A DNA stretch of 6,843 bases from Acidimicrobiia bacterium (lineage in GTDB: Bacteria > Actinomycetota > Acidimicrobiia > Spongiisociales > UBA5794). The translations under genes and the position numbers were made by a program. Location: the NCBI GenBank assembly GCA_013695075.1, contig JACDBE010000382.1, positions 1 to 6,843 of the forward strand. The letters are read 5' to 3'. The notes under the pieces are model-generated. The model was not told the DNA's origin. It searched no databases and saw only the letters and a list, made by a program, of their open reading frames with translations. Of the stretch, positions 1 through 4,788 are shown piece by piece (positions within the stretch are counted from its first letter, which is position 1; every line of letters begins with the position of its first letter).

Positions 1-2
1 AC

Positions 3-194
3 CCCTCCGAGGCCGAGCTGCTGGCCACCCCCGAGTTCCAGCAGGCATACGCCGAAGCCCTGTACCGGGCGCTGGTGCGGTTCCTCACCACCGACGTTCC
101 CGGCGGCGGACCCAGCCACGCCCCCGAGGTGTGGAACGGCTCGGTGTTCCGCGGCGCCCCCACCGAAGACTGTCAGGTCCCGATGCAGCCGTAG
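3..194 (+). CDS. Probable N-acetylmuramoyl-L-alanine amidase (amidase_3 type), C-terminal end only
   Basis: Only the last 63 codons lie in the window; the start is outside it. The frame opens with P-S-E-A-E-L-L and continues into a helix ending A-L-Y-R-A-L-V-R-F-L. This matches the end of zinc-dependent amidase_3 domains, where a conserved Asn-x-x-Glu precedes a final helix that closes with an aromatic-Leu pair. The Glu in the first codons would be the conserved active-site glutamate of that family. Such enzymes cut the amide bond between N-acetylmuramic acid and L-alanine in peptidoglycan, outside the membrane. A ~27-residue tail with one Cys (CQVPMQP end) follows the domain; in a secreted protein that Cys could pair with one upstream. 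The zinc-binding part cannot be seen, so the assignment rests on the C-terminal pattern alone. Confidence 0.55.
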   Translation, partial: PSEAELLATPEFQQAYAEALYRALVRFLTTDVPGGGPSHAPEVWNGSVFRGAPTEDCQVPMQP

Positions 195-259
195 GCGGGC
201 CCGACGACGATGGACGTTCACCGACGGAACGCCGCAGCGGGCGATTGAACCGGGCTCCG

Positions 260-290
260 CCGGGTATGTCTCATCCTCCATGAGACCCGG
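260..290. promoter_or_regulatory. Hairpin / inverted repeat upstream of the membrane-protein gene
   Basis: Outer arms CCGGG (260-264) and CCCGG (286-290) enclose inner arms TCTCAT (269-274) and ATGAGA (280-285), with loop CCTCC (275-279) and a four-base bulge TATG (265-268) on the left. A second CCGGG at 250-254 could compete for the right outer arm. The element ends 9 bases before the ATG at 300. It may be a terminator for the amidase gene (though no T-run follows), a structured leader, or an operator. The pairing is seen directly; the role is unknown. Confidence 0.45.
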
Positions 291-299
291 CAGCTTGCG

Positions 300-827
300 A
301 TGAAGGCACTCCTCCGCCTGTTCCCTGCGGGGCACCTGATCATCGCCCTGCTGTTCGTCGTCGCCGCCGCGGCGTTGATCGTGGTTGCCGGCTGGCAGCT
401 GTGGGAGGGCATCGGGCTGTTCGACGACGTGGAGCTCAGCGACCGGCTCGGTGCCATGCTGGAGAGCATCGCAGTGCTCACCGTTGCTCTGGCGGCGCTG
501 GAGCTGGGCCAGACCATCCTCGAGGAGGAGGTGCAGCGCGAGGCGACCATTGGCGCGCCCACCCGGGTGCGGCGCTTCCTCTCGCGGTTCATGATCGTGC
601 TGGTGGTGGCGCTGGTCATCGAGACCCTGGTGCTCACCTTCCGGGTGTCGTCGGACGCCCCCGAGCAGCTGCCGTACGTGGCCAGCATCGGCATCGCCGC
701 CGCCGCCCTGCTGGTGGCCTGGGGGCTGTTCATCCGCCTCAACACCGCTGCCGAGGAGCTGGAGCCGGAGGCGATGGAGGAGGCCAAGGACGAGGACAGC
801 CAGGTCGCCGAGGATCAGCCCGGGTAG
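300..827 (+). CDS. Four-helix integral membrane protein of unknown function
   Basis: This is a 175-residue protein with four hydrophobic segments at about residues 12-34, 52-70, 97-115 and 125-146. The loop between segments 2 and 3 (about 71-95) is charged, and contains L-E-E-E-V then a basic R-V-R-R-F-L stretch. The tail after residue 150 is strongly acidic and probably cytoplasmic. The layout, with a Glu-rich end to helix 2 followed by an Arg-rich start to helix 3, recalls a family of small uncharacterised inner-membrane proteins, loosely like PsiE. That resemblance is from memory and is not a functional assignment. The ATG at 300 is chosen because no in-frame start lies just upstream; no convincing Shine-Dalgarno precedes it. 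A hairpin sits directly before the start. The gene converges on the nuclease gene and overlaps its end by 13 bases. Confidence 0.75.
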   Translation: MKALLRLFPAGHLIIALLFVVAAAALIVVAGWQLWEGIGLFDDVELSDRLGAMLESIAVLTVALAALELGQTILEEEVQREATIGAPTRVRRFLSRFMIVLVVALVIETLVLTFRVSSDAPEQLPYVASIGIAAAALLVAWGLFIRLNTAAEELEPEAMEEAKDEDSQVAEDQPG

Positions 828-1657
828 GCGAGACGGGCGACGACGGTCCCGGTGGGGGTCTGCACCAGGACGGTGTCGCCCCCGTTGGACCACACCGGGT
901 CGTCGGCGCACCAGTGGCGATCGGTGGGGGTGCCCTCACCGCACCCGGATCGGATGGTCACCGGGGTACCTGGGTCGAGCACGGCACCGTCCTCGAACAC
1001 GTAGCGATGCGTCGACGACTCGTCGCGCACGATCCATCCGGACACGTCGATGGGCTCTGCCCTGGAGTTCTCGATGACCACGTACTCGTCGTTGGGCACC
1101 TCGTCGTCGGGACCTGCCGGATCGAACCCTATGTCGGCGATCTCCACGCCCTCGGGTGCGGGACCGCAGGTGGTTCCCCACATCCCCAGGCGATCCTCCC
1201 AGGCGCTGTCCCCGGCCGCGCTGAGCTCCTCCTGGCCAACCCTGCCGGTGTGCAGGACCATGGCGGCGCCCTCGGCGACGGCTATCCGGTTGAGCCACAC
1301 ACCACCAGCCCACACGTCACGCAGCAACCGCCCGAACTGGTCCTCGTCGTCCTCGCCGGGCACGATGACCAGGGTGACCTCGTCGCCCGCCAGCTCCACC
1401 AGCCGCTGCTCCGCCTCGGCGGCGAAGCACTCCCCGGTCTCGGGGGCGTTGACCCCGGCCAGCCGCACCTCCCGCTCGCCGGCGGCGGTCTCCACCAGCA
1501 TCGAGTCGCCATCAAAAACCGATACCACCGGGGCTGTCTCCCCAGCAGGTGTATCGCCGTTCGCGGCACTCCCGGACGGGTAGGTCGCAGACCTGCCCTC
1601 GTCGGCGCATCCGGCGATGAGGAGGCAGCCGAAGACGACGAGCAACCGAGGTCGCAT
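815..1657 (-). CDS. Lipoprotein with staphylococcal-nuclease (TNase) domain and C-terminal lamin-tail domain
   Basis: This 280-residue protein is encoded on the minus strand. Its N-terminus is a lipoprotein signal with lipobox L-I-A-G-C (Cys17), so it should be exported and anchored on the outer face of the membrane. Residues about 43-160 form an SNase-like domain: D-G-D (49-51, the calcium-binding Asp pair), R65, A-P-E with E73, and F-G-R with R110. These match D21, R35, E43 and R87 of S. aureus nuclease. The position of its D40 is Asn70, a substitution I recall in other bacterial members. Residues about 172-278 look like a lamin-tail domain (E-Y-V-V-I-E-N, then S-G-W, then G-D-T-V-L-V). The likely role is surface or secreted nucleic-acid cleavage, with the lamin-tail domain aiding attachment. 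The ATG at 1657 is chosen because it places the signal peptide at the N-terminus; the open frame continues to 2257 but lacks such a signal there. A GGTGA lies four bases upstream. Confidence 0.88.
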   Translation of the reverse strand: MRPRLLVVFGCLLIAGCADEGRSATYPSGSAANGDTPAGETAPVVSVFDGDSMLVETAAGEREVRLAGVNAPETGECFAAEAEQRLVELAGDEVTLVIVPGEDDEDQFGRLLRDVWAGGVWLNRIAVAEGAAMVLHTGRVGQEELSAAGDSAWEDRLGMWGTTCGPAPEGVEIADIGFDPAGPDDEVPNDEYVVIENSRAEPIDVSGWIVRDESSTHRYVFEDGAVLDPGTPVTIRSGCGEGTPTDRHWCADDPVWSNGGDTVLVQTPTGTVVARLAYPG

Positions 1658-1687
1658 GGCGTCACCGTAGCCGCCACCTTGATAGGC

Positions 1688-1702
1688 GCTGATGAACTCA
1701 GC
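1688..1702. promoter_or_regulatory. Small inverted repeat in the divergent intergenic region
   Basis: GCTGA (1688-1692) and TCAGC (1698-1702) form a five-base inverted repeat with a five-base spacer. It lies in the 105 bases between the divergent nuclease and small-protein genes, where a shared operator could sit. Such a short repeat arises often by chance, so this is a weak candidate. Confidence 0.2.
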
Positions 1703-1710
1703 CACCGACC

Positions 1711-1741
1711 TTGGTTGAGTGTCGGCCGTCCCGGGTAGACA
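1711..1741 (+). promoter_or_regulatory. Possible sigma70-like promoter for the gene at 1763
   Basis: TTGGTT (1711-1716) and TAGACA (1736-1741) are spaced by 19 bases; an overlapping TTGAGT (1715-1720) gives 15. Neither spacing is ideal. The -10-like element ends 21 bases before the GTG at 1763, so the transcript leader would be very short, in keeping with the lack of a clear Shine-Dalgarno there. Weak evidence. Confidence 0.22.
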
Positions 1742-1762
1742 GACAGCCCATGCCAGAACACC

Positions 1763-2260
1763 GTGACTGACGCATCCAAACTCTTCGGTACCTATCTGAC
1801 CGATCATCGGGCCGGGGCCACCGTCGGTGCCGGTCTGGCCGCCAGGTGTCACCGCAACAACGCCGGCAACGACTTCGACACCCCGCTGCGGAGGATCGCC
1901 GACGACGTCGCCGAGGACGTCGCCACCCTGGACGACGTGATGGCCGCACTCGATGTCTCCCAGCCGCGACTGAAACGGCTGCTGGCCAAGGTCTCGCTCT
2001 GGGCGAGCCGTATCAAGCTCGGCGGTCGGCCGCTGGGCTACTCGCCGCTCAATCGGGTGCTCGAGATCGAGGCCTTGATATCGGGCGTGAGCGGCAAGTC
2101 GAGGCTGTGGGTTTCCTTGGGTTTGGTCGCCTCCCAGGACGGGCGCCTCGCCCCCTTCGACTTCGACCGCCTCGGAGAGCGAGCGATCGACCAGCTGGAA
2201 CGTCTCAGACCGCTCCACGAGCGGGCGGCTGCGGTGGCGTTCACCGAACCGGAGCAATGA
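1763..2260 (+). CDS. Conserved uncharacterised actinobacterial protein with G-Y-S-P-L motif
   Basis: This is a 165-residue soluble protein with no signal peptide or membrane segment. It appears mostly helical: residues 5-30 and 40-65 read as amphipathic helices rich in Asp, Ala and Leu. They are followed by K-L-G-G-R-P-L-G-Y-S-P-L (85-96), then a helix with L-E-I-E-A-L (100-105), G-V-S-G-K (108-112), and a final Arg/Leu-rich helix with F-D-F-D-R-L (132-137). I recognise this pattern from hypothetical proteins of similar length in actinobacteria, but know no assigned function. The helical pairs could suggest a ferritin-like or four-helix bundle, which is speculation. The GTG at 1763 is preferred because the resulting start M-T-D-A-S-K-L-F matches how I recall the family beginning; the ribosome binding site is weak. 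The gene is divergent from the nuclease gene and upstream of the two-component system in the same direction. Confidence 0.8.
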   Translation: MTDASKLFGTYLTDHRAGATVGAGLAARCHRNNAGNDFDTPLRRIADDVAEDVATLDDVMAALDVSQPRLKRLLAKVSLWASRIKLGGRPLGYSPLNRVLEIEALISGVSGKSRLWVSLGLVASQDGRLAPFDFDRLGERAIDQLERLRPLHERAAAVAFTEPEQ

Positions 2261-2303
2261 CCGCTACCCAGCGGCGCGCAATGGAGCGGGCGACCGGGGC
2301 CGG

Positions 2304-2331
2304 TTGCGCCGGGAGTCGATCGGCGTAGCCT
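2304..2331 (+). promoter_or_regulatory. Possible promoter of the two-component operon
   Basis: TTGCGC (2304-2309) and TAGCCT (2326-2331) are spaced by 16 bases, in the 94-base gap before the response-regulator gene. The -10-like element ends 23 bases before the GTG start, leaving room for the ribosome binding site at 2341-2347. The match to consensus is modest. Confidence 0.28.
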
Positions 2332-2340
2332 CACCTCGAA

Positions 2341-2347
2341 GAGGAGG
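2341..2347 (+). promoter_or_regulatory. Strong ribosome binding site for the response regulator
   Basis: GAGGAGG lies seven bases before the GTG at 2355. It decides the start in favour of that GTG over in-frame upstream codons such as the TTG at 2304, and the protein then begins exactly at the usual V-R-V-L-V-V-E-D-E receiver start. Confidence 0.8.
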
Positions 2348-2354
2348 CGAAGCG

Positions 2355-3041
2355 GTGCGGGTGCTGGTGGTGGAGGACGAGCCGGATCTGGCCTCGGCGC
2401 TGGCCACCGGGCTGCGCCGGGAGGGCTACGCCGTCGACCTGGTGGGCGAAGGCGGTGTCGCCATCGACAAGCTGGCCGTCAGCGAGTACGACCTGGTGTG
2501 TCTCGACCTCAACCTGCCCGACATGGATGGCCTCCAGGTGTGCCGTTTCATCCGTTCCGGGGGTGCCACCGGTGACGAGGAGCCCCGGGTGCTGATGCTC
2601 ACCGCCCGTGACGGGCTCGACGACCGGGTCGCCGGGCTCGACGACGGTGCCGACGACTACCTGGTGAAGCCGTTCGCCTTCCCCGAGCTGCTCGCCAGGG
2701 TGCGCGCCCTGGGGCGGCGGGGATCGGCGGCGACCGGAGCCGTCATCGAGGTCGGCCGGCTGTCGCTGGACGCCGCCAGGCGCACCGCCGCATACGGCGG
2801 CGCCACCCTCGACCTCACCGCCAAGGAGTTCGCCCTGCTGCGCTACTTCATGCTCCACGGCGGCGAGGTGCTGTCCGCCGAGCGGCTGCTGGAGCACGTG
2901 TGGGACGAGCACGCCGACCCGTTCACCAACACGGTGCGGGTGACGGTGTCCAACCTGCGGCGCAAGCTGCGTCTCGCCGGCGCCACCGATGCCATCGAGA
3001 CCGTTGTCGGCGCGGGATACCGGCTGGTCGAGATGCCATGA
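2355..3041 (+). CDS. OmpR/PhoB-family two-component response regulator (MprA-like context)
   Basis: This 228-residue protein has a complete receiver and a winged-helix DNA-binding domain. In the receiver (about 1-118), the acidic pocket E7-D8, phosphoacceptor D51 (V-C-L-D-L-N-L-P), T83 (L-M-L-T-A-R-D) and K105 (L-V-K-P-F) are all present, so it should be phosphorylatable. The effector domain (about 130-226) carries L-T-A-K-E-F-A-L-L, E-R-L-L-E-H-V-W and the recognition helix T-V-R-V-T-V-S-N-L-R-R-K-L, and ends G-A-G-Y-R-L-V. It is cytoplasmic and, once phosphorylated by the adjacent kinase, should bind direct repeats in target promoters. The stop overlaps the kinase start by four bases (ATGA), a sign of coupled translation. 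With an HtrA-like protease two genes downstream, the order resembles mycobacterial mprA-mprB-pepD. This is an analogy of gene order; orthology is not shown. Confidence 0.95.
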   Translation: MRVLVVEDEPDLASALATGLRREGYAVDLVGEGGVAIDKLAVSEYDLVCLDLNLPDMDGLQVCRFIRSGGATGDEEPRVLMLTARDGLDDRVAGLDDGADDYLVKPFAFPELLARVRALGRRGSAATGAVIEVGRLSLDAARRTAAYGGATLDLTAKEFALLRYFMLHGGEVLSAERLLEHVWDEHADPFTNTVRVTVSNLRRKLRLAGATDAIETVVGAGYRLVEMP

Positions 3042-4282
3042 GCCGCCTCACCTCGTTCTTCCGCTCCATCCGCTTCCGGCTGGCGCTCACCTTCTCGCTG
3101 GTGGTGTTCGGGATGGCCTTCCTGGTGATCGCCGGGGTCAACTATGCCCTGTCGCAGTCGCTTCAGGACCAGCCGATGGCGCAGCGCATCGAGCTCAACA
3201 CCTTCTTCGACCCGCTGGGCAACCGCATCATCGTCGCCGAGCAGATCGAGGGTCGGCTGGTCACCCTGGAGCAGCTGACCAACGAGCGGGCGCTGGACAC
3301 GCTGCGCCGCTACTCGGTGATCGGCCTGCTGGGGCTGTTCCCGTTGTCGATCGCCGCCGGTTGGGTCATCGCCGACCGCACCCTGCGCCCCATCGGTCGC
3401 ATCACCGCCGTCGCCAAGGAGATCCAAACCGGCGACCTATCCGAGCGCATCGAGCTGGGCGGGCCCGACGACGAGCTGAAGGAGCTGGCGGACACCTTCG
3501 ACGGCATGCTGGGGCGCCTCGAGGCGGGGGCGGAGGCGCAGCGCCGCTTCATCCAGGACACCTCCCACGAGTTGCGCAACCCGCTGGCGGTGATGGCCAC
3601 CAACCTCGACGTGGTGCTGTCCGATCCCGGTGCCGACGTCGACACCTACCGCAAGACCGCCGAGGTGGTGCGGCGTACCGTCGATCGGGCGGCGCAGACC
3701 GTTGACGACCTGGTGGTGTTCGCCCGTCGCGACGTCCCCGCCGCGGTGCGCACCACGCTGTCGTTGCGGGAGATGGCCGCCGAGGTGGTGGCCGAGTACA
3801 TCGGACCGATGGAGGAACGTCGGGTCAACATCGAGGTCGTCGGTGAAGATGTGATGGTCAGGGTCGACCCCGACGGGTTGAAGCGGGCGTTCGGCAACCT
3901 GGTCAACAACGCGGTGCGGCTCACCAGGGAGGGCTCCACGGTGCAGGTGGGCACCGGCCGCCACCACGGGTTCGCCTGGGTGGGGGTGGCCGACCAGGGC
4001 CCGGGGATCGACCCCGGCGATCACGAGGCGGTGTTCTCCCGGGGTTGGAGCGCCGACCCCTCCAGCCTGGGTGACGAGACCCGCGACGGGCTGGGGCTTG
4101 CCATCGCCCGCCAGATCGCCCAGGCCCACGGCGGCGAGCTGACCCTGCGCTCGGTGCGGGGCGCCGGGGCCAGCTTCGTCATCTGGCTGCCGATCGCCGC
4201 CGGCGCCGATCACACCACCATCACCGGAGACGGCATCCACCCGGTCCACGACCCGTTCGCAACGCCGGCACTGGATTGGTAG
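3038..4282 (+). CDS. Membrane sensor histidine kinase with HAMP domain, partner of the upstream regulator
   Basis: This is a 414-residue kinase. Transmembrane helices at about 12-34 and 93-114 enclose a short extracytoplasmic part of about 58 residues, too small for a typical large sensor domain. A HAMP domain follows (about 112-165), then the dimerisation domain with phosphorylated H177 in F-I-Q-D-T-S-H-E-L-R-N-P-L. The ATPase domain has the N box (N-L-V-N-N-A-V, 287-293), G1 (D-Q-G-P-G-I, 319-324) and G2 (G-L-G-L-A-I, 351-356). It should autophosphorylate on His177 and pass phosphate to D51 of the regulator. The F-box region reads F-S-R-G-W instead of the common F-x-R-F-Y, and a 27-residue tail after the ATPase fold contains several His residues. 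The ATG at 3038 is chosen because it overlaps the regulator stop and starts the membrane-targeting N-terminus; the frame is open further upstream inside the regulator gene. Confidence 0.95.
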   Translation: MSRLTSFFRSIRFRLALTFSLVVFGMAFLVIAGVNYALSQSLQDQPMAQRIELNTFFDPLGNRIIVAEQIEGRLVTLEQLTNERALDTLRRYSVIGLLGLFPLSIAAGWVIADRTLRPIGRITAVAKEIQTGDLSERIELGGPDDELKELADTFDGMLGRLEAGAEAQRRFIQDTSHELRNPLAVMATNLDVVLSDPGADVDTYRKTAEVVRRTVDRAAQTVDDLVVFARRDVPAAVRTTLSLREMAAEVVAEYIGPMEERRVNIEVVGEDVMVRVDPDGLKRAFGNLVNNAVRLTREGSTVQVGTGRHHGFAWVGVADQGPGIDPGDHEAVFSRGWSADPSSLGDETRDGLGLAIARQIAQAHGGELTLRSVRGAGASFVIWLPIAAGADHTTITGDGIHPVHDPFATPALDW

Positions 4283-4311
4283 TCGCAGTCTGGGCGGACG
4301 GCAAAAAGATT

Positions 4312-4329
4312 GCGATACGCGGATATCGC
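4312..4329. repeat. Inverted repeat just after the kinase gene
   Basis: GCGATA (4312-4317) and TATCGC (4324-4329) are perfect inverted arms with spacer CGCGGA. They lie in a locally AT-richer stretch following an AAAAA run at 4303-4307, between the kinase stop and the GC-rich hairpin. It could be an operator for downstream genes or a second terminator stem; nothing in the sequence decides between these. Confidence 0.3.
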
Positions 4330-4346
4330 GGTCCCCAATTGCTCGT

Positions 4347-4754
4347 GTGGGTCCCCGGCGGAGCCTGGGGACCCTCGCAGTCGCCGATGTCACTGGCGGC
4401 GACGAAGCCCTCGCCCACGGCACGATCCAGATTGACGACTCTTGCGTACTGCTCGACGAACAAGGCGAGCTGACTCTCCTGGTATGGCCGCAGAGCCGGA
4501 CAGAGTGGGACGCGGCGGCTGGGGTCGTGGTGTTCACTACCACGACCGGCGCCCGTGTCGAGGTCCACCACGTCGACCTAGTCACCCTGGTCGGTGAGGG
4601 ATCATCCGAAGCCGAGGACGGGTTCACCGCGGACCAGTTCCTCGACTCCGTCTCCTGGGTCTCGGAACTCGATCCGGGGTGCGTCCCAGAATCACGCTGG
4701 TTCGTCGGTTTAGCTCCCGTTTATCCGACCCGTCCTACGGTTCCGGCCGGTTGA
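4347..4754 (+). CDS. Small orphan protein, possibly a 5'-truncated exported protein
   Basis: If it begins at the GTG at 4347 this is a 135-residue protein; start and integrity are uncertain. The core reads as a compact beta-rich domain: G-T-I-Q-I-D-D-S-C-V-L-L (25-36), L-T-L-L-V-W-P (42-48), W54, a V-V-V-F-T-T strand, then V-H-H-V-D-L-V-T-L-V-G-E-G (73-85). Cys33 and Cys112 could form a disulphide. I recall this kind of domain from small secreted or lipid-anchored actinobacterial proteins, but no signal peptide or lipobox is visible in any frame between the kinase stop and the domain. No ribosome binding site precedes the GTG, and a strong hairpin covers it. Codon use is looser than in its neighbours (TTA, CTA, GTA, TCA and GTT occur), suggesting foreign origin or relaxed selection. 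It may be a decaying remnant. The frame itself is convincing because its hydrophobic pattern is protein-like to the end. Confidence 0.5.
   Translation: MGPRRSLGTLAVADVTGGDEALAHGTIQIDDSCVLLDEQGELTLLVWPQSRTEWDAAAGVVVFTTTTGARVEVHHVDLVTLVGEGSSEAEDGFTADQFLDSVSWVSELDPGCVPESRWFVGLAPVYPTRPTVPAG
4349..4374 (+). terminator. GC-rich hairpin after the two-component genes, possible terminator
   Basis: GGGTCCCC (4349-4356) pairs perfectly with GGGGACCC (4367-4374). The stem extends by GGC (4357-4359) with GCC (4363-4365) across a one-base bulge, leaving the three-base loop GGA. It begins 67 bases after the kinase stop. No T-run follows, so it is not a classical intrinsic terminator, although high-GC actinobacteria often lack that run. 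It overlaps the only GTG from which the downstream orphan frame could start (4347), so it could also limit translation of that gene. Confidence 0.45.
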
Positions 4755-4788
4755 CCGATCACCAGGAGTGCCCAGGGATGATTCGCCC

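Noticed and set aside
245..270. Promoter-like TTGAAC and TATGTC before the membrane-protein gene
   Set aside because: The spacing is only 14 bases, too short for a standard promoter, and the -10-like element falls within the hairpin bulge.
280..303. Seven-codon frame whose stop overlaps the ATG at 300
   Set aside because: Its start lies in the right arm of the hairpin and has no ribosome binding site. Such short frames are expected by chance.
401..1738. Long plus-strand open frame of 445 codons
   Set aside because: It runs antisense to the nuclease-lamin-tail gene and out of frame over the membrane-protein gene. Its translation is rich in Gly, Arg, His and Pro with no domain pattern, typical of a shadow frame in high-GC DNA.
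1658..2257. N-terminal extension of the nuclease frame on the minus strand
   Set aside because: The extra 200 codons overlie the divergent gene at 1763-2260 and would bury a clear lipoprotein signal peptide that starts at the ATG at 1657.
4276..4473. Plus-strand frame of 65 codons overlapping the kinase stop
   Set aside because: It starts at a TTG without a ribosome binding site. Its second half is an out-of-frame reading of the orphan gene with no protein-like pattern. It also does not supply the signal peptide missing from the orphan gene.
3437..4627. Minus-strand open frame of 396 codons across the kinase gene
   Set aside because: It is opposite the kinase gene and the orphan gene, shows low-complexity His/Gly/Arg-rich composition and has no recognisable motif.
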